Made by a program: the position numbers and the translations under genes
The notes under the pieces: generated by a model
What the model saw: only the letters and a program-made list of their open reading frames with translations
The model's database searches: none
What the model was told of the DNA's origin: nothing
NCBI GenBank assembly: GCA_910586025.1
Contig: CAJUIO010000108.1
Coordinates: 1-11,337 of the forward strand
Length of the DNA: 11,337 nucleotides
Direction of reading: 5' to 3'
Source of the DNA: an uncultured Lachnospiraceae bacterium
GTDB lineage: Bacteria; Bacillota; Clostridia; Lachnospirales; Lachnospiraceae
Shown here: positions 1 to 7,637 of the stretch, one piece after another
Position numbering within the stretch: position 1 is the first letter of the stretch
Layout of the letters: the number at the start of each line of letters is the position of its first letter

Positions 1-116
1 TGAAACATCTATGCTGGAAACAGAGTTCTTACTTATAAAGTTGTAAAGTGGTGTAGAATTTAATAATTTGCCTATAAATGTAACATGTGCTATAATTTCA
101 ATACTGTATTTCATGC
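1..116. other. AT-rich non-coding leader upstream of the operon
   Basis: This stretch has no convincing open reading frame and is clearly richer in A and T than the coding DNA that follows. It holds the promoter described separately. I see no riboswitch-like fold, no attenuator or terminator hairpin, and no obvious operator repeat. A short CATGCATG palindrome at 112-119 lies in the presumed untranslated leader; its significance is unknown and may be nil. The gene further upstream is outside the window. Confidence 0.6.
68..96 (+). promoter_or_regulatory. Sigma-A type promoter with extended -10
   Basis: The -35 box is TTGCCT at 68-73 (4 of 6 matches to TTGACA). A 17-base spacer follows, then a perfect -10 box TATAAT at 91-96, preceded by TG one base upstream (88-89), the extended -10 motif. 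Transcription would start at about 101-103. This leaves about 35 bases of leader before the ATG at 138, but only about 15 before the ATG at 117. It is the only good promoter I see, and the genes downstream are packed without gaps, so it probably drives the whole cluster. Confidence 0.72.
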
Positions 117-122
117 ATGGAA

Positions 123-127
123 GAGGA
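123..127 (+). promoter_or_regulatory. Ribosome binding site that decides the ABC exporter start
   Basis: GAGGA at 123-127 sits 10 bases before the ATG at 138. The upstream in-frame ATG at 117 has no purine-rich site before it and lies very close to the predicted transcription start. This favours translation from 138, which gives a conventional N-terminus beginning MKKTGLFKK. Confidence 0.6.
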
Positions 128-137
128 AACGGACGAG

Positions 138-1904
138 ATGAAAAAGACAGGTCTTTTTAAAAAGATAAGCTATATTTTTGACAGGAAGCAGAAGCTCCAG
201 CTTGTGGGTCTTGGCGTGATGATTTTTATCGGGGGTCTTCTGGAGACTCTGGGAGTGGGAGCCATGATCCCGGTGGTGAACGTGCTGCTTGCGCCGGAGG
301 GGATTATGGATTTTATCAGCGAATATGAAATCCTCAGAAGCCTCTGCGGGTTCCTACGGATCGAGACAGTCAGGCAGCTTACCATGACGCTTCTGTTCGG
401 GATGATGGCCATTTATATAATCAAGAATCTGTATATTTTATTTCTGACATATATGCAGAATACTTTTATTACACAGAACAGGAACCGGATGATCAGCCGG
501 GTTATGGCGGAATTTCTGAACCGTCCCTATGAGAAATACCTGGGTGCGGACATTCCCACGGTGTTCCGGATTACGGACGGTGATATCCCCCAGACCTTTT
601 CCCTGATTCTGGCCATGCTGCAGATGGCAAGCGAGGTGGTGGTTTCGGTTCTCATCTTCATGGTAATGCTCCTTAGCAACGTGAGTCTTACGCTGTTTGT
701 GATTCTGGTGTTCGGGATCATGACATTGTTTATCGTCAGAGTGTTTAAACCCAGGCTGAACCGGATCGGGGCAAGGAACCAGGCCATTCAGTCAAGAATC
801 GCCAAGTGGCGCATTCAGGCCACCTATGGCCTTAAGGATGTGAAGGTCCTGAACCGGGAGGAGTTTTTTGTCAGAAATTACTATGAGACCGGAAAGTTCG
901 GGGCGGACGTTGCCAGGAATTATGCGGTGATGAACAATATGCCGAGGGTTCTGATCGAGACGGTGTTTATCGTGAGCATGCTGGCCTTTATGGCCGTGTA
1001 TATCAGCGGCGGCGGGGATATGACGGAGTTTGCCACCAGCATAGCGGCCTTTGCGGTCGCGGCTGTCCGGGTGCTGCCCAGCGTGAACCGGATCAATACC
1101 TATATCACGGAGATCGCTTATACCCAGCCCAGCCTCGACTTTGTGTATGAGAATCTGCAGGAGGGCATGAAGACAGATGAAATGCTGGCTCTGCGCAGAG
1201 CCAATTCCCAGAGCGAAAAGCTGAAGCTGGAGGATAAGATCGAGCTGAACCATATCAGCTTTCACTATCCGGATTCGGAGAAGGCTATTTTCAAGGATGC
1301 CCACATGGTGGTGCCAAAGGGAAAATCCGTCGGAATTATTGGAGCCTCCGGTGCCGGAAAATCCACGATCGTGGACGTGCTTTTGGGGCTTCTCCATGCC
1401 CAGGAGGGAGAGATCACCTGCGACGGCGTGGATATTTTCAAGAACTATGAATCCTGGCTGGCCCAGGTGGGATATATTCCCCAGGCTATTTATCTGATTG
1501 ACGAGTCCATAAGGGACAATATCGCCTTTGGAATTGATGCGGACAAGATTGACGATGAGAGAATCTGGGAGGTTCTTGCGGAAGCCCAGCTGAAGGAATT
1601 CGTGGAGGAGCTGCCCGAGGGGCTTGACACCACCATCGGAGACCGTGGCGTTCGTCTCTCCGGCGGCCAGAAGCAGAGGATCGGGATTGCCAGGGCTCTG
1701 TATAATGATCCGGAGATTCTTGTGTTTGACGAGGCCACCTCGGCCCTTGACAACGACACGGAGGCGGCGGTGATGGAGGCGGTGAACAGCTTCCACGGGC
1801 GGAAGACCATGATCATTATTGCCCACCGCTTAAATACGATTGAAAAGTGTGATATGATATATAAAGTAGAGAATGCCAGACTGGTGGAGACCACGCTGGC
1901 GTAG
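138..1904 (+). CDS. ABC exporter, fused permease and ATPase, PglK/MsbA-like glycan type
   Basis: A 588-residue half-transporter with the membrane domain first and the ATPase second. About six membrane segments are visible near residues 21-45, 83-105, 158-179, 181-201, 271-290 and 298-314. The nucleotide-binding domain is complete: Walker A GASGAGKST at 402-410, Q-loop Gln449, signature LSGGQ at 507-511, Walker B ILVFDE at 527-532 and switch His563, so it should be catalytically competent as a homodimer. The fused layout and the setting among glycan genes fit exporters that flip lipid-linked oligosaccharides, such as Campylobacter PglK, but sequence alone does not fix the substrate. There is no C39 peptidase domain or peptide gene nearby, so bacteriocin export is unlikely. 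The start at 138 is preferred over 117 because of the ribosome site and promoter position. It is the first gene of the operon, 10 bases before the GT11-like gene. Lipid or drug export remains possible. Confidence 0.88.
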   Translation: MKKTGLFKKISYIFDRKQKLQLVGLGVMIFIGGLLETLGVGAMIPVVNVLLAPEGIMDFISEYEILRSLCGFLRIETVRQLTMTLLFGMMAIYIIKNLYILFLTYMQNTFITQNRNRMISRVMAEFLNRPYEKYLGADIPTVFRITDGDIPQTFSLILAMLQMASEVVVSVLIFMVMLLSNVSLTLFVILVFGIMTLFIVRVFKPRLNRIGARNQAIQSRIAKWRIQATYGLKDVKVLNREEFFVRNYYETGKFGADVARNYAVMNNMPRVLIETVFIVSMLAFMAVYISGGGDMTEFATSIAAFAVAAVRVLPSVNRINTYITEIAYTQPSLDFVYENLQEGMKTDEMLALRRANSQSEKLKLEDKIELNHISFHYPDSEKAIFKDAHMVVPKGKSVGIIGASGAGKSTIVDVLLGLLHAQEGEITCDGVDIFKNYESWLAQVGYIPQAIYLIDESIRDNIAFGIDADKIDDERIWEVLAEAQLKEFVEELPEGLDTTIGDRGVRLSGGQKQRIGIARALYNDPEILVFDEATSALDNDTEAAVMEAVNSFHGRKTMIIIAHRLNTIEKCDMIYKVENARLVETTLA

Positions 1905-1907
1905 GAG
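1903..1907 (+). promoter_or_regulatory. Ribosome binding site that decides the GT11-like start
   Basis: AGGAG at 1903-1907 overlaps the stop codon of the ABC exporter and lies 7 bases before the ATG at 1915. A longer in-frame reading from 1873 would lie inside the exporter gene and adds a Trp/Arg-rich tail with no family resemblance, so 1915 is the start. Confidence 0.75.
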
Positions 1908-1914
1908 CGGGAGA

Positions 1915-2943
1915 ATGATCGGGACAGAATTTTTGAAGGGACAGGGCCTTGGAAATCAGCTTTTCTGCTACGTGACGGCAAGAGCCATTGCCGAGGAGAA
2001 CGGATATGAATTCGGGACGGCGGGGCAGGAGGTCTTTGCTGTCAATATGCACAGCGACCGGGGCATGTACTTTATGGACGTGGATCTTGGACATGTCATC
2101 ACCCAGGAGGAGAAGCGACACTTCGAGATCTACCGGGATGACGATACCAGGCTGTATGTGGGAAATTCCTGTCATGACTGCGAGCACGGCTGTTATGTCA
2201 GCGGAAGAGACGAGGGGATCCATCATGTGAGGGACAACACCCTGATATACGGGAACATGCAGGACGAGTCCTATTTTATCAGATATATGGATCAGGTGAA
2301 GCAGTGGCTTAAGGTAAAGCCGGAGTACGATTCCTATGAGTACAGCAGGGAGAATCTGTGCATCATTAACATGAGGGGCGGAGAGTACACGGGGAGCCCG
2401 GAGCTTTTTATCGATAAGAAATACTGGATTCATGGCATGAGGCAGATGAAGAGAATCCGTCCGGATATGGAATTTATGATCGTCACGGACGACGTGGAGG
2501 CGGCAGGAAAGCTGCTTCCGGGGATAGAGGCCCATCATTTTGACATCGGGAAGGATTATGTGACGCTGAAAAACGCCCATTATCTTCTGCTCTCCAATTC
2601 CTCCTTCGCCCTGTTCCCGGCTCATACCAGCGAGACCCTGAAGTTTGCCATCGCTCCCAAATACTGGGCAAGGCATAATGTGTCGGACGGCTATTGGGCA
2701 TCGGAGCAGAACATCTACAGTCTGTTCCACTATATGGACAGAAGGGGAAGGCTGTTCTCGGCCGGGGAGTGCCGCGCTCAGCTGGAAGAATACAAGAGAA
2801 AATCCCGGAAGTATGCGAGAAGAAATCAGAGACCGGGTGCGGCGGGAGCCTTTTTCCAGAAAATCCGCAGCAGGCTGGTCTATGGCTGGTTTTATGCAAA
2901 GAAGATCCGGAGGGCTCTGGTAAGGAGATTTAGAAGCGTATGA
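1915..2943 (+). CDS. GT11 family glycosyltransferase, alpha-1,2-fucosyltransferase-like
   Basis: The protein has 342 residues. The N-terminal GQGLGNQLF (residues 9-17) matches the GxLGNQLF hallmark of GT11, the inverting family of alpha-1,2-fucosyltransferases using GDP-fucose. The central motif that is normally HxRRGDY appears as NMRGGEY at 152-158. It keeps the first Arg and an acidic residue plus Tyr but lacks the His and the second Arg. SNSSFALFPA at 227-236 matches the conserved SNSSFSWW-like block. The last ~50 residues are very rich in Arg and Lys, which could hold the enzyme to the inner face of the membrane. It lies between the ABC exporter and the polymerase and overlaps the latter by 4 bases (ATGA), suggesting translational coupling. 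The fold assignment is fairly safe. Fucose as donor is uncertain because of the altered motif, and no GDP-fucose synthesis genes are in view. Confidence 0.8.
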   Translation: MIGTEFLKGQGLGNQLFCYVTARAIAEENGYEFGTAGQEVFAVNMHSDRGMYFMDVDLGHVITQEEKRHFEIYRDDDTRLYVGNSCHDCEHGCYVSGRDEGIHHVRDNTLIYGNMQDESYFIRYMDQVKQWLKVKPEYDSYEYSRENLCIINMRGGEYTGSPELFIDKKYWIHGMRQMKRIRPDMEFMIVTDDVEAAGKLLPGIEAHHFDIGKDYVTLKNAHYLLLSNSSFALFPAHTSETLKFAIAPKYWARHNVSDGYWASEQNIYSLFHYMDRRGRLFSAGECRAQLEEYKRKSRKYARRNQRPGAAGAFFQKIRSRLVYGWFYAKKIRRALVRRFRSV

Positions 2944-4112
2944 GGCAGAAAACGGGTAATGTGCTTTTTTTCACTGGTCTTACAATTGAATTACTGATTT
3001 TGCTTGCAGACAAGAGCGCTCTGACTAATCCGGTGGAAGGCAGGCTTTTTCAGCTGACCTTTCTGATCTTTGCGGTCAAAGTGTGTATGACGAGATATAC
3101 GGTTAAGGAGTGGGCAATTATTGCACTGTTTGAGATTTTAGGGGTTATTTCTTATCTCGTAACGGGTAGAAATGAGATCATACGTATTGTGACAATGATT
3201 GCCGCCTGCCGTGATACAGGCGAGAGGGCGATTTTTTCTTATATGTTCAAAGTGGTTCTTACAGGCTGTCTGCTGATTATTTCACTGTCTGTTTCCGGAG
3301 TTTTAGGAGCGGTGAAGCTTACAGGCATTTTCCGGGGAGATGTGGAGGAGACAAGATACTGCCTGGGAATGGGGCATCCTAATTCGCTGCACTGCATGTT
3401 CTTTATGCTGGTATTGCTGTTTTTATACCTATATGGGAAAAAAATCAGATGGTACGGTTATATTCCTCTTTTTCTTCTGAATTTTGGAGTGTTTTTCCTG
3501 ACGGGCTCCAAGACGGGAATGATGGTGACGGCTTTTGCCGTTGCGGCTGCCCTTGTGCTTGCCTGTTCTGAAAGACTCCGGAGGGAAAAGTTTATCTATG
3601 GAATAAGTGCGTTCCTGCTCATGTGCTGTGCGGCGGTTGCATGGCTTGCGGCAGCCTTAAGCGAAAGGATTCTCTTTCATGAAGGGATTCGGAAATTTGA
3701 CAGATTGCTTTCGGACAGAATTTTTAATTTATATTATGATTCTGCGTCTCATGCGGGAACGCTGCCCACATGGAGATGGCTGGGTGTGCCGGAAAATGAG
3801 TATTATTTTGATCTTGGCTGGGTGCGTCTGTTTTATTGGTATGGCATTCTGCCCGCCTGCGTTTTTATACTTGTGTTGCTTTTACTTATCAGAGAGCTTT
3901 ACCGGGAAAAGGAATATATGGGGATTGTGCTTCTGTCTGCCCTGTTTATCTATACTCTGGTAGAGGCTCATATTGTCTCGGTTTACCTTGCCAGAGACTA
4001 CTCACTGTTTATGATCGGAGCCCGGTTTGGTCCCATGTTCGGAGCAGACAAAGGGAAAAAGGGGTATTTCTTTCAGGCTCCGGCAATGCTCTTAAGGGGA
4101 GGAGTATCTTAG
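2940..4112 (+). CDS. Wzy-like polysaccharide repeat-unit polymerase
   Basis: A 390-residue integral membrane protein with roughly ten hydrophobic segments, for example near residues 8-22, 38-50, 58-75, 103-124, 150-166, 172-188, 194-210, 218-240, 298-318 and 328-348. It is assigned to the O-antigen polymerase group by topology and position, and by weak local signatures: GMGHPNSLHC at 143-152 (like the NPN/HPN site of Gram-positive Wzy proteins), TGSKTG at 188-193, LLSDRIF at 256-262 and the DLGWVRLFYWYGI stretch at 291-303. Such enzymes join undecaprenyl-linked repeat units on the outer face of the membrane. The start ATG overlaps the previous stop by 4 bases, with AAGGAG at 2922-2927 upstream. 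The gene is clearly lower in GC than its neighbours, which is common for wzy genes and suggests exchange. Family identity is inferred, since Wzy sequences are very divergent. Another membrane glycan enzyme, such as a ligase, is the main alternative. Confidence 0.75.
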   Translation: MRQKTGNVLFFTGLTIELLILLADKSALTNPVEGRLFQLTFLIFAVKVCMTRYTVKEWAIIALFEILGVISYLVTGRNEIIRIVTMIAACRDTGERAIFSYMFKVVLTGCLLIISLSVSGVLGAVKLTGIFRGDVEETRYCLGMGHPNSLHCMFFMLVLLFLYLYGKKIRWYGYIPLFLLNFGVFFLTGSKTGMMVTAFAVAAALVLACSERLRREKFIYGISAFLLMCCAAVAWLAAALSERILFHEGIRKFDRLLSDRIFNLYYDSASHAGTLPTWRWLGVPENEYYFDLGWVRLFYWYGILPACVFILVLLLLIRELYREKEYMGIVLLSALFIYTLVEAHIVSVYLARDYSLFMIGARFGPMFGADKGKKGYFFQAPAMLLRGGVS

Positions 4113-5522
4113 ATGACTCGTCAGAATAAGGTGTTTGTGACATACGGCCTTTTTTTTGCGGACCTTTTAAGTATCGTAGTTTCTTTTATCGTATCCACAT
4201 ACGTTCGGTTCGGCAATTTCAGGGATATGGAGGATAAGAGCATACACTTTCAGGTGTGCCCTGTCTTTCTGCTGTTCTGCGCAATCTACAGCTTTTTCCT
4301 GGACTGGAACAGAAACTTCCTTCGGAGGAATATCTGGAAGGAATGCTCGGCGGTGGCGCAGTACAATCTGATTATGTTTTTCGTGGTGGAGGTGGTGATG
4401 TACTTCCTCAAGTGGGCGGACGTGTTCTCGCGTCTGGTCATGGGATATTTCGTGATCATGAATACGCTGCTCACCATAGCGCTTCACTACGGGTTCAAGA
4501 AGCTTCTTCGCAGGAATCTTTCCTCCGAGAAGGGCGTAACCAAGATCATGATCATCTCGGAGAGGGAGCGGATTGCGCAGACGGTCCAGCGTCTTCGGGA
4601 GGAGCTTGGGATCAGCTATCAGATCGTGGCGATCGGCTGCATCGGGGAGAAGTATGGAGAAAAAAGCTTTCAGGGTATTCCGGTATGGCATGGGGAGAAG
4701 ATCATTCAGTCCGCCACAACCATGGCTCTGGACGAGGTGTTTGTCAGTGTTCCCTCCATGGCGCAGAATGATGTGGAATATCTCCTGAGGGGCTTTAACG
4801 AGATGGGGGTGGACTGCCATTATAATCTGGAGGTGCCCGGGATGAGCGGACAAAGGGGCCGCATTGAGAGCTTCGGGGATTATACAGTGGTCACTTATAC
4901 GAGGTTTCAGAGCAGCTATAAGAGGATGATGATCAAGCGCTTTATTGATATTCTGGGTGGTGCCGTGGGTCTTGTGATCACGGGAGTGTTCTTCCCCTTT
5001 GTGGCGCTTGCCATCCGGATTGATTCCCCCGGGCCCATTCTTTTTTCCCAGACGAGAATCGGAAGAAACGGGAGAAGGTTCAAAATATACAAGTTCCGTT
5101 CCATGTATCTGGATGCGGAGGAGCGCAAGAAGGAGCTGGAACAGAGGAACGAGATGCAGGGCCTTATGTTCAAGATGGAAAACGACCCACGGATCACAAG
5201 AGTGGGGAGGTTTATCCGCAAGACCAGCATTGACGAGCTGCCCCAGTTCTATAATGTTCTGAAGGGTGATATGAGTCTGGTGGGAACAAGACCTCCCACG
5301 GAGGATGAATTTGAGAAGTATAACCAGTACTACCGCAGAAGGATCAGCATGACCCCGGGGCTTACTGGAATGTGGCAGGTGAGCGGCAGAAGTGAGATCG
5401 AGGATTTTGACGACGTGGTAAAGTACGACCTGAAATATATTGACAACTGGTCACTGCTTTTGGATTTTAAGATTCTGCTGCAGACAATCGGGGTGGTGTT
5501 TACGGGAAAGGGCTCGAAGTAG
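4113..5522 (+). CDS. Polyprenyl-phosphate sugar-1-phosphate transferase (initiating enzyme, WbaP/CpsE-like)
   Basis: The protein has 469 residues, the usual length for the long form of this family. Four membrane segments are seen near 8-28, 49-65, 83-100 and 105-126. A cytosolic Rossmann-like region follows at about 140-245, then a membrane-dipping helix near 280-302 and the C-terminal sugar transferase domain (PF02397 type). Its hallmarks are intact: KFRSM at 327-331, DELPQ at 374-378 (catalytic Asp-Glu pair), GDMSLVGTRPP at 385-395 and PGLTGMWQVSGRS at 415-427. It transfers a sugar 1-phosphate from a UDP-sugar to undecaprenyl phosphate, the first committed step of repeat-unit synthesis. Galactose, glucose or an N-acetyl sugar are possible, and the sequence does not say which. 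A strong site GGGGAGGAG at 4096-4104 lies 8 bases before the ATG, which directly follows the stop of the polymerase gene. The first ~100-140 bases share that gene's low GC. Confidence 0.95.
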   Translation: MTRQNKVFVTYGLFFADLLSIVVSFIVSTYVRFGNFRDMEDKSIHFQVCPVFLLFCAIYSFFLDWNRNFLRRNIWKECSAVAQYNLIMFFVVEVVMYFLKWADVFSRLVMGYFVIMNTLLTIALHYGFKKLLRRNLSSEKGVTKIMIISERERIAQTVQRLREELGISYQIVAIGCIGEKYGEKSFQGIPVWHGEKIIQSATTMALDEVFVSVPSMAQNDVEYLLRGFNEMGVDCHYNLEVPGMSGQRGRIESFGDYTVVTYTRFQSSYKRMMIKRFIDILGGAVGLVITGVFFPFVALAIRIDSPGPILFSQTRIGRNGRRFKIYKFRSMYLDAEERKKELEQRNEMQGLMFKMENDPRITRVGRFIRKTSIDELPQFYNVLKGDMSLVGTRPPTEDEFEKYNQYYRRRISMTPGLTGMWQVSGRSEIEDFDDVVKYDLKYIDNWSLLLDFKILLQTIGVVFTGKGSK

Positions 5523-5532
5523 CAAGGTGGAT

Positions 5533-6570
5533 ATGCGTATATTGATGATAGGGCCGGACCGGAGCGTTCACGGTGGTATTTCCGGCGTGGTAAACAATTA
5601 TTATGAGGCAGGGCTTGATAAAAGAGTCCGGCTCACCTATATAGGAACCATGGTGGAGGGCAGTAAGCTGCGAAAGCTCCTCAAGGCGGCAGCAGCATAC
5701 CTGTGCTTCCTGCTCTGGCTTCCCGGCTTCGGGCTCGTGCATGTGAACATGGCATCTGACGCAAGCTATTACCGCAAGTCCGTGTTTGTCCGGACGGCCC
5801 GGCTTTTTCGCAAAAGAATCGTGATCCACCAGCACGGCGGAGACTTTGAAAATTTCTACGGCGGCCTTTCCGATAAGGGAAAGGAAAGGGTGCGCAGGGT
5901 TCTCGCCATGGGAGATGCCTTTGTGGTGATCGCACCTTATCTCGGGGAATTCTTCGGAAGGCTGATCGGCAGGGAAAAGATCACGGTGCTGCCGGATTCT
6001 ATACCGATTCCGCCCCCCGTGTCAAAGAAATACGGGTGCCGCCGTATTCTGTTTCTGGGAAGAATCTGCAGGGAGAAGGGGATCGGCGAGCTGCTTGGCG
6101 TGATGCCGTCCTTAAAGGAGAGGTTTCCGGATGTCCGTCTGTATCTGGGTGGTATCTTTGAGGATCCGGAGCTGAAAGGACAGGTGGAGGCTCTGTCCGG
6201 CTGTACGGAATGGATCGGCTGGGTGAGCGGTGAGGAAAAGGAAAAATATCTGAGGGAATGTGATATCTTCGTGCTTCCTTCGTATTTTGAAGGACAATCC
6301 GTAGCGATTCTCGAAGCCATGGCTTATTCCTGTACCGTGGTTGCAAGCAATGTGGGGGGAATCCCCCAGATGATCGTTGAGGGGAAAACAGGAATCCTGA
6401 TAGAGCCAAGGAATGCGCAGGATCTGGAAAGAGGGCTCGCAGAGGCGCTTTCGGATGAGGCGCTGTGCAGAAGGCTTGGCGGGAGCGCAAGAGGGAAGGT
6501 GGAAGCGGAGTTTTCCATTGAGGAAAACATGGAGCAGCTTCTTTTAGTCTATAAAAAGGTTTTGGAGTAA
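5533..6570 (+). CDS. GT4 family retaining glycosyltransferase
   Basis: A 345-residue GT-B enzyme. The N-terminal domain starts MRILMIGPDRSVHGGIS, with the glycine-rich GGIS turn at 14-17 and HQHGGDF at 99-105 typical of GT4. The C-terminal donor domain has RRILFLGRICREKGI at 170-184, the EX7E motif Glu253 to Glu261, and VVASNVGGIPQMI at 269-281, where the nucleotide sugar is held. It would add a sugar from an NDP donor to the growing lipid-linked unit on the cytosolic face. Donor and linkage cannot be read from the sequence. The ATG at 5533 is chosen because it begins the canonical N-terminus and has AAGG at 5524-5527 just upstream. A longer in-frame reading from 5440 would overlap the initiating transferase and is not family-like. 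The gap to the previous gene is 10 bases and to the next 7. Confidence 0.9.
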   Translation: MRILMIGPDRSVHGGISGVVNNYYEAGLDKRVRLTYIGTMVEGSKLRKLLKAAAAYLCFLLWLPGFGLVHVNMASDASYYRKSVFVRTARLFRKRIVIHQHGGDFENFYGGLSDKGKERVRRVLAMGDAFVVIAPYLGEFFGRLIGREKITVLPDSIPIPPPVSKKYGCRRILFLGRICREKGIGELLGVMPSLKERFPDVRLYLGGIFEDPELKGQVEALSGCTEWIGWVSGEEKEKYLRECDIFVLPSYFEGQSVAILEAMAYSCTVVASNVGGIPQMIVEGKTGILIEPRNAQDLERGLAEALSDEALCRRLGGSARGKVEAEFSIEENMEQLLLVYKKVLE

Positions 6571-6577
6571 GTTCAAT

Positions 6578-7615
6578 ATGGAAAACTATAAGATCAGTGT
6601 GATCGTTACAGTCTATAATGTGAAAGAATATCTGAGAGAGTGCGTGGATTCCCTGATACACCAGACCTACCGGAATCTTGAGATCCTTCTTGTGGACGAT
6701 GGGTCCGGGGACGGGAGCGGCGCAGTCTGTGACGAGTATGCGGAAAAGGATAAAAGGGTCCGTTCCATTCACAAGGAGAATGGCGGGCTGATCTCTGCCT
6801 GGAAGAGAGGAGTTTCGGAGAGCAGCGGCGCATACCTGTGCTTTGTGGACAGCGATGACTGGGTGGAGCTTACCATGATTGAAGAGATGGCCCGTCACCT
6901 TACGGGACAGGAGCGGGAGATCATAGCCAGCGATTATGTGATCGAGAGGCAGGAGGGAGGAGAGAGGGTGTATCAGAAGCTCTCTCCCGGAGAATATCTG
7001 GAAGAGGATATGAGACGCGAGGTGATCCCCAATCTTCTTGGACGGGAGAAACGCTATGTCACTATTTCCAGATGCATGAAGCTGATCGCAAGAAGGCTCA
7101 TAGAGGAAAATCAGAAATACAGCGATCCGGCAGTGGTGGTTGCGGAGGACACCACCATTATGCTGCCTGCCCTGATCGACTGCAGGCGGCTTGTCATCAT
7201 GGATCACAAGGCTTACTACCACTACCGCTATATCCGCGAGTCCATGATCCACAAATATAATCCCGGGCTGTATGACAATATAAAGCTGGTGGTGCAGATT
7301 ACCAGAAGGATCGTGGAGGATAAGTTTGCCGGGGAGGAAAAGGAGAGGCGGCTTAGGCAGGTAGATCAGGAAGCCGTATTCTGGCTGATGCTGGTTCTGA
7401 AAAACGAGGCCAGGGGAAATAAGAGCGGATACCGCAGAAACATTATCTCTCTGTGCAGGTCCTGCGAGGTCAGGAATCTGGTGAGGAATACGCCGGTGAC
7501 TGTGGAGGAGAGGTCAAATAAGCTGCTGTATCTTGTCATGAGACATCCCGGACATCTCACGGTAAGCCTGCTTCGGGGAGCCATAATCTGGTATTACCGG
7601 GGAGCAAAGGGATAG
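6578..7615 (+). CDS. GT2 family glycosyltransferase
   Basis: A 345-residue GT-A enzyme. The N-terminal half has the standard family order: ISVIVTVYNVKEYL at 6-19, the nucleotide-binding DDGS at 40-43, the metal-binding DSDD at 91-94 within FVDSDDWVE, and AED at 189-191, a candidate catalytic-base region. The acceptor-side block usually reading GGxSxARNxG is changed to GGLISAWKRGV (69-79), so the Ala-Arg-Asn triplet is missing. The C-terminal ~130 residues are basic and helical-looking, without membrane spans, and I do not recognise a named domain there. GGAG at 6564-6567, inside the end of the previous gene, is 10 bases before the ATG. It is an inverting transferase for one sugar of the repeat unit, with donor unknown. 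It resembles the next gene in its first ~100 residues, but the two diverge afterwards. Confidence 0.9.
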   Translation: MENYKISVIVTVYNVKEYLRECVDSLIHQTYRNLEILLVDDGSGDGSGAVCDEYAEKDKRVRSIHKENGGLISAWKRGVSESSGAYLCFVDSDDWVELTMIEEMARHLTGQEREIIASDYVIERQEGGERVYQKLSPGEYLEEDMRREVIPNLLGREKRYVTISRCMKLIARRLIEENQKYSDPAVVVAEDTTIMLPALIDCRRLVIMDHKAYYHYRYIRESMIHKYNPGLYDNIKLVVQITRRIVEDKFAGEEKERRLRQVDQEAVFWLMLVLKNEARGNKSGYRRNIISLCRSCEVRNLVRNTPVTVEERSNKLLYLVMRHPGHLTVSLLRGAIIWYYRGAKG

Positions 7616-7637
7616 AGCGGAGAAAGGAAAGAGAGCG

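Noticed and set aside
113..160. Possible 15-codon upstream frame overlapping the start of the ABC exporter
   Set aside because: No ribosome site precedes its ATG and the peptide has no attenuator-like run of codons; it is likely chance around the CATGCATG palindrome.
792..1826. 344-codon open frame on the minus strand inside the ABC exporter gene
   Set aside because: It lies wholly opposite a gene with intact conserved motifs; its translation is His/Gly/Leu-rich with no domain, and it has no independent promoter or ribosome site that I can see.
138..1904. ABC exporter considered as a bacteriocin or lantibiotic exporter
   Set aside because: It lacks an N-terminal C39 peptidase domain and no precursor peptide or modification gene is nearby; all neighbours are glycan genes.
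1816..2730. 304-codon minus-strand open frame opposite the GT11-like gene
   Set aside because: Shadow of the codon bias of the plus-strand gene; no recognisable family.
5999..7252. 417-codon minus-strand open frame across the GT4 and first GT2 genes
   Set aside because: It crosses the boundary of two well-supported genes and is Pro/Ser/Arg-rich low-complexity in its C-terminal part; a shadow frame despite its length.
7616..7637. Largest intergenic gap, considered for a terminator or internal promoter
   Set aside because: Only a purine-rich ribosome site is present; no hairpin with a T run and no -10/-35 pair.
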